Assembly: GCF_000247695.1 (NCBI RefSeq)
Contig: NW_004624776.1
Coordinates: 13,754,804-13,818,803, forward strand
Length of the DNA: 64,000 bases
Source: Heterocephalus glaber
Lineage: Eukaryota; Chordata; Mammalia; Rodentia; Bathyergidae
Reading direction: 5' to 3'
Notes under the pieces: generated by a model
What the model was told of the DNA's origin: nothing
Databases searched by the model: none
The model's input: only the letters and a program-made list of their open reading frames with translations
Translations under genes and position numbers: made by a program
In this document: positions 12,261 to 24,281 of the stretch, one piece after another
Layout of the letters: the number at the start of each line of letters is the position of its first letter
Position numbering within the stretch: position 1 is the first letter of the stretch

Positions 12261-12406
12261 GTTTTTTTTGAGACAGGGCCTCACTATATAGTCCAGCCTG
12301 GCCTTGAACTCAATATGTAGCCCAGTCTGGCCTCAAACTCTTGGCAGTCCTCCTGCTTCATACCCCCAAGTGCTGGAATTACAGGTGTTCACCACCTCGT
12401 CTGGCT
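12261..12406 (-). mobile_element. B1 SINE (with tandem internal duplication)
   Basis: Reverse-complement B1: gagacagggcctcactatat, two successive 'gtagcccag...ggcct' segments, and acaggtgttcaccacctcg. The doubled middle segment gives a length near 145 bp. Confidence 0.9.
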
Positions 12407-14327
12407 ATACTTCATTTCACTGAGGATTTTTGCTCAGTGAGGATCTTAGCTTGAGGATTTTTCAGAGTCAGTACACTTAAAAGTGAACTCTTGTCTTTCC
12501 TTACCACTCGTTTCCCTGCAGGCCTCCATAATTCTGTCAACTGTACCACTGTTTGACCCAGCTTATACCTGCCGACATTCCCATCTCTGTCTTCTTACTC
12601 ACCGTCATCCATCACTTCTCCCCATTCTGCAGCCACAAGTCTGTGTGGCTATTGTCTCGCTCTGGTGACTCTGATGGCCTCCTCAACTGCTTTTCTGAGT
12701 CTCACTGCCTTCTAATCTTCGTAGGTCACCTGCTGCCAAGGCCTCTGCTGGAGGTTCCCCTGGTCCTTAGAGTGAACCTCAAATCCTTAATACTGCTTTT
12801 GAAGATGTAACCTCTCCCTACCCATTCTGCTATATCCCATGGTCTGTATCTCAGGCTCTTGGTTCTTTTCATCATCCAGCACCACTGTGACATTCAGTGT
12901 TCATGTCTCTTCTGAAAGAGGCCAGTGCAGGGAAACACTGTTCAGACTTATTTAATTATATATTTTTCTCCAATTAGCTGAAGTTCTCTAATGGCTGTGG
13001 CAATGTCTGCTCTTCACTGTCCTCTTCCTGATATATCTACCCTAATTCCACTCAGACATGGGAGCCAAGGAAGCATGCATTCCATGACCAAATGAAGGAA
13101 TGAATGGATAATATCCCCTATGAGGGTCATTCTTACTAGAAGACGAAAGAAACAATCCATTGGAACCTCATTTAAGCAGAGGATGAGAGTGTTCCTTTCT
13201 AATTTATTTTTGCTCAAGTGATGACAGTCTTGGTTATCTTTACAGGTGTTCTTAGCTGTATGAGGCCATGAACTGCTTATGCAACCACCCTAGGGGCAAC
13301 CGAGGCAGTGATTATTGCTAAAGTATCAGTCTCCATTGCATCAGGACCTTTGGACTAGGAAGGACTATTGGGACTTAGAGCATCAACTACTGGATCATTA
13401 TAGTTCTGAAATTATAATTGGAAAAGAATTAACTAACAGACTTTGACAGGCTTTTAGGGGAGGTTAGGGACATGGAAAGGTTGAAGCCAGGGCTGTTTTT
13501 TAAATGAAATTCAAATATAGTTAAGTGGGCCACATTGCAACATGAGTCAAAGCAGCCACTTTGCCTGATATTGAATAAGTAAAAGGCTTTGTTGGGTAGC
13601 TGGGCAGGCTGAGACTCACAAATCTTACAACTTAAGATAAGCACTCCACCAGTATAGCACTCCTACCCCTGAGCCCTGATGTTGCTGGGATTGGGAGAAA
13701 CAAGAAAAATCCACATTCAAATCAATAAAATTAGAGATGCCATGAATATAAGCTGTGTAAGGGGTATGAAGTCAGACCTTCTTGGGTGTAGTAGCACCTT
13801 ACAACAGAGGAAACTACAAGTTTACTTCAGTGTGCTGGCTGCTAGGGTTGGCTCTGTCTCCAAGGACAGATTCATGGAAAGAAATTGGAGGAAGGTGGCC
13901 ACGGGGCAGAAGTAACTACTTATATTATGGGACACCGTGGGGCTGAGAGCAGAACAAAGGGGACAAGCATGTGGACAGGAAGGCCAAAGGATGCCAGAAC
14001 AAAGCATCTCCAAAATATGGTGAAAGGTCTTTCTCTTACTGGAAAGAGGACAAAACTCTGCTAGCCGTCTTTTTCCAGTTCTGCTACTAACCATTTACGC
14101 TTCTGTGTCAGACATCAGGTTCATCTTTTCTTAGAATTATGATTTATTTACTTTGTTATATTACTAATGAACAACTATTAAATAATAGTAATCCTATTGC
14201 CATTAGTGACGGGGTTTTTTACACTATTAATTAAGCTGGATTCTGGAGATAATATGAGCATCTTATAGGAAAATATGTTTTGAAATCAAACTTTTGGGAT
14301 GTCTAATGTTACATCTCACAGTCAGAC
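12407..14327. other. Mostly unique upstream DNA
   Basis: No exon or confident repeat is seen apart from a faint ID-like remnant near 13645-13680. Confidence 0.5.
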
Positions 14328-14404
14328 AGGCTTGGGATGTGGCTCAGTGGTAGAACACTTGCCTTGTGTGGTTGAGGCTTTTGGTTTGATCTCTAGCACT
14401 GCAA
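14328..14404 (+). mobile_element. ID SINE
   Basis: cttgggatgtggctcagtgg start and a tttgatctctagcactgc end. Confidence 0.88.
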
Positions 14405-14549
14405 ACAATGAAAACCCTACTGAGATCTCACCATCAGGGTTAAAAGAGTCCTAAGGCATGTATTATCTGTATTCATTGAGAAAAGTTAGAGCCAAATTTA
14501 AAATGAAATAATGACATTTTATGTATACTGGTTTCCCAAGTATCTTTTT

Positions 14550-14696
14550 TCTTTTTGTTTTGAGATACAGTCTCTTTATTTAATGCAGGCTGGCCTTGAA
14601 CTCACCGTGTGGCCCAGGCTAGCCTCAAACTCTGTGACGTCCTGCCTCAGCCTCCCAAGTGCTGGGATTACAGGTGTGCACCACCACACCTGGCTG
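14550..14696 (-). mobile_element. B1 SINE
   Basis: Reverse-complement B1 with tgagatacagtctctttatt near the tail and ttacaggtgtgcaccaccac near the head. It is one of the better preserved B1 copies. Confidence 0.93.
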
Positions 14697-15013
14697 GATT
14701 CCTGGGTATTTTTTAGAAAAATGAGTTGCATCCTTTCATGTCCACATTGAGATTTCCTTTTGCTAGTACCTTCCTGTGCCTAACTACACATCATTCTGTC
14801 TGGCCATGACCTTTGAACTGGCAGGATGACCATAAAGGGGAGGTGCTTCCAATTATGAATCACAAAGTAGATAAATGTTAAGGCAGAGATTTGTCCATGT
14901 GGGTACATTTTCTGCACCACTGTGGGTCACTTGGGATATGTTCTTTTTGCCTAAGACTAGATTACATTGACTTTATTTTTTTTTGTTTGGTTGGGGTTTT
15001 TTTGTTTTTTGGG

Positions 15014-15066
15014 TTATTTTTTTTTTTTTTTGGTACCAGGGATCAAACTCGGGTCCTTGCGCTTTG
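15014..15066 (-). mobile_element. 5'-truncated ID SINE
   Basis: A long T tract is followed by ggtaccagggatcaaactcg and ccttgcgctttg, then it stops, so only the 3' half of the element inserted. Confidence 0.8.
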
Positions 15067-15077
15067 TTATTATTTTT

Positions 15078-15240
15078 TTTAATAGTACATGTTTGCAGTA
15101 CATAATGAAAACATTCATCATGAGGAGTTATAAACCATACTTCCCCTTTCCCTTGCTTCCTTTCACTCATATCCCTGGATCCCCTTCTCATCTGCAAAAG
15201 GTCACCTCACTATTTCCTATCAACACCAGATATGTTTGTT
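15078..15240 (-). mobile_element. Possible L1 3'-end fragment, antisense
   Basis: The word gtacatgtttgcagta recurs as its reverse complement at about 51683-51698 in the same kind of A-rich context, which suggests a shared L1 3' end. No ORF. Confidence 0.4.
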
Positions 15241-15297
15241 AACTTTCCAACAGAATATTTCACTCATTTTTGATCTAGAATTTTGTGTGAGAGAGAG

Positions 15298-15446
15298 AGG
15301 TAGTGATGCTGAGGATTAAACCCGGGGTCTTTGCACTCAGCTACATCCAAGACCCTTTAAAAATTTTTTTTGACAGATCTTGTTAAATTGCTAAGTTGCC
15401 GAAGTTTGAGCTCAAATTTGAGATACTACTGCCACCATGCCCAGCT
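15298..15446 (-). mobile_element. B1-ID dimer SINE
   Basis: The ID half (gaggattaaacccggggtct, ctacatccaagaccc) precedes the B1 half (tgctaagttgccgaagtttg, gccaccatgcccagc) on the + strand, as expected for the inverted dimer. Confidence 0.82.
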
Positions 15447-16194
15447 TTATCTAGACATTTGGATCTAGAATTCTGTTTATATTTAATGAATGACCTGTAG
15501 CTATCAACTTTACACTTCACCAAGAAAGACATCACACCTTGAGGATAATAATAAATACTTCAATGAAAACATTCTCTTTTGATTTAGCAAAATATAAATA
15601 GGCCAGAATACCATTTAATGTGTAAAATAATAAATATTTTATAACACTAAGTGAACATATTCTCTGCTCAGTTATATGAAGCCTCATCAAGGAGAATTTC
15701 TGTTAACCCAAAATACACGTATAAGGGCATGTTCTGTGCACTGTAGGCTGTTTAGCAGCAAAAGACATCCTCTTTACAATGCATTTGCTTCTCCTAACAA
15801 CCTCATCAAATATTCTGAGAGGAATTTTAGGATTCTATTGAGAAATCTAATGTGGTCACATCACACCACATCCAGGGTGTGATGTGACCAAGCCAGGGAA
15901 GAGCAAACCAAAGCTAAGTCAAAGGCAGTGAAGCCAAACCTGGGATTGCACGCCTCAGCTGATGCTTCCTGCTTCACCCACAGCACTGTCTCTGCCTGTC
16001 CCTGGCCTCACCCAGATGGGTGCTGCCCTGGCCTTGTCTGGTCATCACCTGCTTCTTGACATCTGCCCTCCCAACAGCAAATGCATTTCTTTCTTCCCGG
16101 CCTAAAGACTCTCATACTTAAAACATATTTCAGTCTTTATTGTTATTAGATTTTGTTTTGTTTGGTTTTTTAGTTAATTGATGCCTAAACTAAG

Positions 16195-16560
16195 CTGGTT
16201 TTGAATTTTTCACAAAGAACTCCAGTATAACACGGACAGTCTCCCACTTACTATTTTTCAACTTCACTATGATGCAAAAGTGTTATACACTTATCAGAAA
16301 CCATACATGGAATTTTGAATTTGGATCTTTCTCTGGGCTAGTAATATGTGGTGTGATCCTCTTGTCGTGCTGGAGCAGCGACCACAGCTCCCAGGCAGGG
16401 TTCACAACTGACCGTTCCCAGCATACTATGCTGCTGAGCTGTGAAGGTCTATAAATTAAGTGGCTTCCGTGCCTTTTCTGCTCATAGTATTACCAGCTCA
16501 CAATGAGTTTAATGGGCCATAACCTCATTCTAAATCTAGGAGCATTTGTACTTGTTTTCA
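16195..16560. mobile_element. Possible Tigger-related DNA transposon fossil
   Basis: 'caacttcactatgatgcaaa', 'gaaaccatacatggaattt', 'tgctggagcagcgaccacag' and 'gggccataacctcattc' resemble a nonautonomous Tigger-like element. There is no transposase ORF. Confidence 0.45.
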
Positions 16561-17002
16561 TTTAGGACCACCAAGCATCTTAACATATTTACATGACTGA
16601 GCTCTGTGTAAAAGCGCTGTGTTGGTGGGATGTGCTGCCAGAGTACACCTGAATCAGGTACCAGCCCCTGGCCTGTCTCATACATATGCATCAGGAACTT
16701 CTGAGCTTGTGAAGAGTGGCCCATCATATCAAGGGAAAGTTGAGGATCATGTTGGCTGTGTGTCTCTTGACAGGCAGTCGGAGGGCTGGGTGAGGTCCCC
16801 AGATTAACAATAATAATTAAGAAGGAAACCAGGAATAATGTGAAAGGCATGGGAAGCACACCTCACGGTGTGTTAGGAGGTGGTGAGATTCCAAGAGATG
16901 ACCTTGTCCAGCAGCTGGTCTCTCCCACTTACTGCCCTATAATTAGGCTCCAAATGGCAGAGCAGATCACGGCTGTCCCCACTGGGGGCCGTTTCCATGT
17001 CT

Positions 17003-17315
17003 TAGTCTGTTTTCTGCTGCTATAATAGAACACCCCAGGCTGGGTATTCTAAACAGTAGAGGTTTATTCACCTCACGCTTCTGCAGCTTGGGAAGTCTGA
17101 GACTGAGGGATCAGGGAGGGTCTCTGCGCTGTCATGCTTGGTGGGGGACATCACATGGCCAGGGGCAGGGAGAGCAAGAGGGTGCAGAACCGATACAATA
17201 ATGACATTAATCCGTTTGTGAAGGCGGAGCCCTGTGGCCTAATCACTCCTTGATACAATGGCAGTTAAGCTTCACAGTGAGTTTTGGAGGGGACATTCAC
17301 ATCTAGCAATCGAAT
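17003..17315 (-). mobile_element. MaLR-type LTR, antisense
   Basis: The succession 'cttagtctgttttctgctg', 'gaacaccccaggctgggta', 'gaggtttattcacctcacg', 'atcacatggccagggg', then 'gagttttggaggggacattc' matches the reverse complement of MaLR (MST/MLT1-class) LTRs. Confidence 0.7.
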
Positions 17316-17585
17316 AACTGGTATCATTGATCCCATTCCAGAGGGGTCTTTGCATGTCTAGCACCAGGAAGTATGCGTGTTCTCCTAGCCGGTACCCTGA
17401 ATCCACCCAGCCAGTCATCAGGGAGCTGATCAGGTGACCAATGGAGACTTCCTGGGTCAAAGAATGTTGAGGCTCCCAGGAAGCCACTGAGGACCCCTTG
17501 AGTTGCTGATGAGCCCTGTTTTGCAGGACAATTCCCATTAGAGAGAGGAATGGGTGCTGGCATTGTGTGACATTTTTCTTCCCTA

Positions 17586-17909
17586 TAAATTTCCCTTCCT
17601 GATTAAAGTGATTAAAATGAATAATTGATAATTTGAAATATTAAAAGGTCCAAAGGTGTAGGGGTGGTGGGAGGGGAAGGGGAAAGGAAAGAGGAAAGGA
17701 AAAATTATGAGAAAAGAAAAAAAATGGAAATGAAATCTCTGTAAATAAGGAAGGGTGGAGGAGATGAAAGGCGCACAGGGAATGGGGAAAAAATAAGAAC
17801 CAAGATGCATCGTGTACAGGTGCAAGCCCCCAGTGATAAGTGCAAACGAATTGTATACCTAAAATGTACCAATAAAAGAATTTTTTTAAAAAAGTAAATT
17901 TCCCTTCCT
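17586..17909 (+). mobile_element. 5'-truncated L1 3'UTR insertion with perfect target duplication
   Basis: The inserted segment (17601-17894) is the 3' tail of a rodent-lineage L1: a purine-rich 3'UTR, 'gtgcaagcccccagtgataa', 'gtatacctaaaatgtacca', AATAAA and a poly-A. The 15-bp sequence taaatttcccttcct occurs at 17586-17600 and again at 17895-17909, the hallmark of target-primed reverse transcription. The perfect duplication suggests a fairly recent event. The same 3'UTR family appears inverted at 33930-34240. Confidence 0.92.
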
Positions 17910-18608
17910 AAGATTCCAGTCCATTGGCAGGTTGTCCTTGTAGTTGGTGTTCATTTGCTCTTCTGAGTCACAAGAAAAGTGTGAGAATGTGGCTTCTCCA
18001 TGAGGCCAGAAGCTTTTCTTATGTTTGAGCACTGACTGTATCCCCGAGGACAGGCAGGGATAAGAGCCTCTACCTCTAACAAAGTGGCCACAGATCCGCT
18101 CCTACCAGACCGGGCCACGTGTCCCACAGACAGAGATGTGAGCTGCCCAGGGACAGTAGCTGCTCACCGCTGGCTTTGTTCATTGGTGGCGTCATCGCAC
18201 AGTGTTGTCAAATGATTTCTAAATGAGGATGTCTGTGCCAGGAGGTGAGAAGAGCTCACAGGGAAACAATACCCTACTGTCACTTCAGTTAGAGGAAGAC
18301 AGTTTAGGCAGTAGAAAGCACCTCAGCAACTGCTTTAATGTGTAAGACTAATTTGAGAATCTGAGATGCCTGATTGAGCAGAGATGGGCCAGGACCTTTT
18401 CTGGACTTGTGTCCTTAGTAAGGCGGAATGAACGGCTGCTGTAACATTCCTTAAATTATGACCTCACTGGCCCTTGGTTGGAAACTGAGTTGCCTAGAAC
18501 ACTCTTTGCCTAAAAACACACTGAATGAAAAGAACAAAAACAAAAAATTCAACTGAGAAAATGTACAGACGATACAGCACAAATACATGCTTTGTAAGCA
18601 GTTATTAG

Positions 18609-18701
18609 GGATTGCGAGTATAGCTGAGCAGTACAGTGGTTGCATAGCATGTTCAAGGCCTAACTTCAGTCCTTAGCAACACACACACACACACACACAT
18701 T
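18609..18701 (+). mobile_element. ID SINE followed by (AC)n
   Basis: A diverged ID body (gattgcgagtatagctgagc to cagtccttagcaac) runs into about 11 AC units at 18679-18701, which occupy the position of its tail. Confidence 0.8.
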
Positions 18702-20380
18702 AGTATATCTAGTTAAATGCTGGATATAGAAGCCTTGCTGTCCTTCTGAGAGGGTGTCTGTGTTGACTGCACACCCCAGATTCTGGCCAGTCTGCCTCCA
18801 GCAAGCAGTCATTGTTTTTGCTCCAGTGACCTTCAAGATTAGGGCCACCCATCTGAAAAACTTTCATTCCTCTGAATGGTGAATGTGGAGGAGGTACAGT
18901 CTCCAAGGTGCCATCAGTGTTGGTGTACTAGTTGCAGCCATTAGTCCTGGCTATGAATTTTGGTGGTTACCACTGCAATGTTATTTACCACCAGGCAGGA
19001 AAAGGACAGAGGGTGAGCTGCAGGAAGTCAAGACAAAGCCACGTTCAGAGCTACTATTGGCAGCCTTCCAAGGTTCTTTGAGCTCTGAAGGTGGATGTGA
19101 GAGTGGAGGTGAGAGGCTGTGACTTACCTGACCATGGGGGATAATGCCCGGGATGGACACAGAGATTGAGTGCATCTCATGCTACACCTGCCTGACCTCC
19201 AAATTCAGAGACAGAAAGTATATTTTTGTCTTCTGTCTAAAGCTTACCTTTGCAAATCCTCATTTTCTCCACCTCATCACTCCATGGGATCGGCAAAGTA
19301 AACAAACATCCATCCCCATCAGGGAAACACCATTTTCCCCACAGGAATGCGGTTTAGCCCCGTAACCCAGATAAGGCAAGCCAAGACAATTACACACTTG
19401 TATGAAATTGACACCTTTCCCTTAGATGTGATTATTCAGTCTTACCCACACATTTATGTTTTTATATACTTGTAATTTATAAACATTTAATTTAAATACT
19501 TAAATGAAGCCAGAGCTCCTGGCTCCTTGGAAGCATCCTCCCCCATCCTTACACAGAAGTGATGCTGAGGGTATCAGAACCATGAGTGAGGGGGTTTTCT
19601 TCCTTCCCTTCACTGCAATGTTTATACAGGGCTGAGAAGGAGGAAGACTAGCCTTAGAGTGTATAGAAAATTACTTCATCTCTAGAATTAGGACTTCAGA
19701 TGCATTCTCCTATAGAAATGTTAAAAGCTGTGGTTAAATTAAATGATAGCTATATTATATACAGGGAGAAAAGAGAAGAAATAGCCTTGCTCCCTCCCTC
19801 GCATCATTTCCTAACCCTGCTTCCCACTGATGACATTTGGCCAGAAGCCATTTGTCAGGGAAGCCTGAGAGTTGTGGAGCCAGAGAAAAAACAATGGCTG
19901 GAGAAAGAACCTGAGAACAGAGAAGGAAATAGGCAGAGACACAAGAGTGTGAAAAAGGATCGTGGTAAATGATCCTGCACAGCTGAAGTGAAGGTGTCCT
20001 GTATAGGCTGAAGGAGTCCCACATCTCTGAAATCCAAAGGCAGCCAGTGGCACTGGATTCAGTGATACATCCATTTGCCGATTGGGAAGGACCCTGGCAG
20101 CAGACAAGAATGACTGAAGGTGAGCCCCAGCGTGAGACAGGAGAGCGGTCAGGAGGCCAGGGCAGGTGGCCCGGTGAAGCTGCCACAGACCTATGATAAA
20201 GTAGTGGTGGTCTCACACTGCACAGAGATTAGTGAGACAATATGAAGATGAGTCTTAGATTTAAGTGAGCAGAGATCCACAGGGGAGGGAAGTGCCAGTA
20301 GGTGGCAGTGCTGGGGCTGGAACCTCATCACTGATTATGCTTTCACTAATAGCTGTGCAGAGCTCCTCCTACCTTATCCC
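18702..20380. other. Unique upstream DNA without recognisable repeats
   Basis: No SINE, LINE or exon is recognised. Some moderately long ORFs on both strands overlap one another (about 19700-20216) and look accidental. Confidence 0.5.
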
Positions 20381-20383
20381 CAG

Positions 20384-20890
20384 GGGACATTTCAAGACCC
20401 TGGTAAACCTCAAATAGTACTGCACCCTAAATAATACAATGGTTTATTTTTATACCTACACCTAATAAACTTTCACTTTTTTATGTAAAGAGAGAACTTC
20501 ACAGCTTTTCTCTGATGTTTCTGAATTGCCAGCATCACTGATTTTATGCTTTGGGGCCATTATGAAGTAAAATAAGGGTTATTTGAACACACAAGCACTG
20601 TGATACCATGGCATCAATCTAATAATCAAGACTGCTACTAAGTGACTACATGGCAGGTAGCATATACAGCATGAACACACTGGATAATGGGAAGATTCAC
20701 ATCCTGGGCAGGACAGAGCAGGATAGCATGAGATTTCATCATGCTTCCCAGAACAATATATGATATGAATCCTATGAATTGTTTATTTCTGGAATATTCC
20801 ACTTTATACTTTTAGATCATACTTGTCTAAGCATAACTGAAAACATAGGAAGTAAAACTGGGGGGATTAGTGTAATAGTAGATCACTGTC
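20384..20890 (+). mobile_element. Tigger/MER2-type DNA transposon fossil
   Basis: The left part carries 'ggacatttcaagaccctgg' and 'aaacctcaaatagtactgc'; the right part carries 'atgaattgtttatttctgga', 'atattccactttatactttt' and 'cataactgaaaacatagg'. This order matches a MER2/Tigger-like nonautonomous element. No transposase remains. Confidence 0.72.
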
Positions 20891-21723
20891 TCACTGGTGT
20901 CCAGGGTCCTAATCTCTACAAATAGGGGTTAGATGTTCCCTGTGGTAATCTGCTCTAGGGCTATGATTCAGGAATCCACACTTTCACTGCTTTATTTAGC
21001 ATTCCACATGTCACTGTTTTCTTTCAGTGTCACATTTTCTATAGTTTATATCAACATATTATAGAAATCTTCCTGCGTATATATAAACCTAGTATATGTT
21101 CCTAAATTTTAAGATTTAATTTAAATTTTTTGTTCAGAGTTGTTTTTAGAAAAATTTCATTACGAGGAAGAAACATTCTACAGTATTCTAAAGTTCATAT
21201 ACTCCAGAATGCAATTGTAGACAATTGGATTTCACAATATTCCCATCCAAAATTCTTGTATTTCTGTTCATCAGTATCTCTGGCAAAGCTCCCACGATTT
21301 GTAAGACTTTATATAAAACCACTAATTGAGTTGCAACCCTTATTAGTTAACAGAGGTCAAAGTATTAGTTCTAAATAATGCAACTTGGTATGTTACTTAG
21401 AAATTCCAGGAAAAGCTTTTTTTTTTTTTCCATGATTTTGAGTTTCATTCTGAGCAGTACACAACAATCACATTGTTCAGCTTCTGAACAAAATGGTTAA
21501 GTCACTAGCTTTTTAAAAAGCATGTTGCTCTAATTAGAAACTCAGGCTTTTTGGATGTATTTTACAGAATCTGAATCTTTACTCAAACCTAAGTAAGTTT
21601 TAAATAAATACTTATTAGTGTTATAAAAATTTGAGCATCTTCAATCCAGAAAAAACATAATGGTACGTAATGTCTTGTTTCCTTGCTATAGCTCTACATC
21701 TGTAGATGCAATTGGATACAGGC

Positions 21724-21870
21724 AAAGCTAGGCATAGTAGCACATGCCTGTAATCCCAGCACTTGGGAGGTTGAGACAGGAGGACCACCATGAGTTTGAG
21801 GACAGCCTGGACTACATAGTGAGTTCAAGGCCAGTCTGAACTACATAAGACCCTGTCTCAAAAAAAAATT
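21724..21870 (+). mobile_element. B1 SINE
   Basis: gctaggcatagtagcacatg to taagaccctgtctcaaaaa. It is the only SINE I recognise between about 18.7 and 28.1 kb. Confidence 0.93.
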
Positions 21871-22449
21871 TTTTAAAGCCCAAACATAAATGGGATATAA
21901 GCAGGATAACTGACAGAATATCACACAGAGATAAGTAATCATAGTTCTTATGTACAGTTTTGTTCTGAGAGCAGCCTTATAAAACTAGTATTATTGTATG
22001 CTTTGGTTATACAGTTTAATGAGATGCCTGAAGCTGTGTAGAAGTACAGAATAAGGCATCTTATTCATTCCAGGGGTTTCAGGAAGGAATTTCCAGAGAT
22101 GATGCTTACCATTGGTCTCAAAAAATGATTAGGTATTAGATTAGGGGTATGTAGACTTTTCTAAGGCCATTTCCCCATCCTTCCAATGACTAGTCATTTA
22201 TTTGTTAAGGACTTTTCCAGCTTTAGCCCTGACAGTTCCCATGTTCTCGAAAGCTAATTTCTGCCTCAGCCAGACAGCTGGTCATCCTAATTTACTGTCT
22301 GCCAATCATAACTTGTGTTCTTGACTGCTCTGTTCCTTTGCTTGTGTCAGTTGCTTATCACTATCTTGAGTTCGCTGTGAGGCCTGTACTGATCTTGCAC
22401 ACAGCAGACTTACAGATTGATTAGTTGGTTGATAGGGACATAAATGTTG

Positions 22450-22560
22450 ATACCTCTTATTTTAGAGGTGATACTGAAGGACAGATTACTGAAATGATTT
22501 CCTGATCATGTGACAGTATTAAGTTTAGAATTTAGGTCTAGCTCTAGGTCACCTATGGAT
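22450..22560 (-). repeat. Possible MIR remnant, antisense
   Basis: 'aggtgatactgaaggacaga...ttcctgatcatgtgacagt...aatttaggtctagctc' resembles the antisense MIR 3' half. Confidence 0.4.
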
Positions 22561-23805
22561 CATACTTAAACTACTAACAAATATACTTTCTAGCATGCCT
22601 TGAGGCGAAATGGTCAGCTTAACAGAGGTGCCTTTGTTGGTTATAAAAGTTCTCCTACTGCCCTCTAGTAAAATTGTCCAGCTGAGTTACAAGGCAAGAT
22701 CATGCCTTCTTCCCTCGTGTTTCCAGTGTAAGTCAAAATAAGACTATTACCACTTAATACTCAGTCAGTTCCTATAAGCTGGATTTCAATATTTGATTAA
22801 ATTTTCTGGTTTATTTCAGAACTCTGAGACCCTTGAACCACCACAGACTCTCCCCGAGTCAGAGAGTGAAAACAGGTGATGATTCGGTGTTGAGCTTATT
22901 TTGGAACTGGTTACAGGTTTCACGTCCAGTCTCCCTGTGATGAATCAAGACTTCTTATGTGGCTCTTTTGCATGCAGTCCACAGGTTCTCAAGCTCCCTA
23001 ATTTCTCCATTAGAATATTAAACTAGAGGGCATGGGATAGCCCATCAGTCTTCTAATTGATGGATTGCCTGACAGTCTAAGTCAGTGTAGCTTCTTGATT
23101 GGTCTCAGACGGAGTCAACCCTTCACCCTTTTACCCATGGCTCTGGGCATGACCCAAGGGCCAACAAAGAATTTATCGAGCATATCCACTGTAGGAGCAG
23201 ATGAGAGATACTTCTCTTTGCCCAAGGTCAAATTCTGCTCTTGAGAAGGGGTAAACTAAATGGAGATTTAACCTGAAGGTCTTTCTACAACTTCTTCTTC
23301 CTCCTTCTCTACTGCCCTTCATGTTGCCTTGGAAGAAATGGCCTTGATAGTAATCTAAGGACCGCTGGGATTTGATGTGTTAGGGTCACAAGGTGCTGGA
23401 ATTGGAGTCAGGTGCTTTGGATACAGATCCCAGCTGTGTTCCAATCTCTGCTCATCAGTTTAATGTAATAGGGAACAGCATAGGCTTTAGAGGGTCAGCT
23501 GCAAGACCCCCCAGGCAATGACCTAACCTATCCAAGTGTCCAACTGATTGTCTATAATGTGGAAAGCATTCTGTTGACCTCCTAGGTTTGCATGGGTACC
23601 AGGTGCATGACTTTTTTTTTTTAAAGACGTTAATATAGGGTCCAGACACATAGCAAGCACTAACCAAATACCATTCATTTAGTCGTTAATCACTTCATTG
23701 AGAGTGGGAGGATTGTGACATTTAAGCTAGTTCCTGAAGGCTGAACAGGTCTTGATCTGATGGGAAAGTTTAAAGGTAGCAGCATTTTCAATTTGAGGAA
23801 AAGAG

Positions 23806-24280
23806 CATGGACACGGGTACATGGGGTTGGGGAGGGAATGGATACAGGTGTGTGTAGGGAAGGGCAAGGGCAGAGGTGGGGGTCATGGACAGGGCATAAA
23901 GACAGGTCTGAGAGGGGGAGGAAAGCCCAGACACTGGGTGCAAGGGCAGAAGGGCATGGACACGGGTGTGTAGGGAAGGGAATGGACACGGGTGTGCAGG
24001 AGGAAGTCTTGAACATAAGGTGCAAGGGGGTAAGGCACGGACACAGATGTGTACTGGAGGGAACAGCATGGACACAGATGTGTACTGGAGGGAACAGCAT
24101 GGACACANNNNNNNNNNNNNNNNNNNNNNNNNNNNNNNNNNNNNNNNNNNNNNNNNNNNNNNNNNNNNNNNNNNNNNNNNNNNNNNNNNNNNNNNNNNNN
24201 NNNNNNNGGACACAGATGTGTACTGGAGGGAACAGCATGGACACAGATGTGTACTGGAGGGAACAGCATGGACACACGCT
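23806..24280. repeat. 31-bp minisatellite (VNTR) with degenerate left flank
   Basis: Near-identical 31-bp units (acacagatgtgtactggagg continuing gaacagcatgg) flank the assembly gap on both sides. Leftward the unit decays into related 'catggacacgggtgtgtagg' copies back to about 23806. The array is stop-free in all frames on both strands, which explains several overlapping ORFs that are not genes. Confidence 0.93.
24108..24207. other. Assembly gap of 100 N
   Basis: Exactly 100 ambiguous bases lie inside the minisatellite. A round 100 is commonly a placeholder, so the true array length is unknown. Confidence 0.99.
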
Positions 24281-24281
24281 C

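Noticed and set aside
19755..20216. 153-codon minus-strand ORF overlapping other ORFs
   Set aside because: Several overlapping frames on both strands and no recognisable domain; consistent with chance.
23966..24280. CRISPR-like direct repeats
   Set aside because: Units are tandem with no unique spacers, and the genome is mammalian; this is a VNTR.
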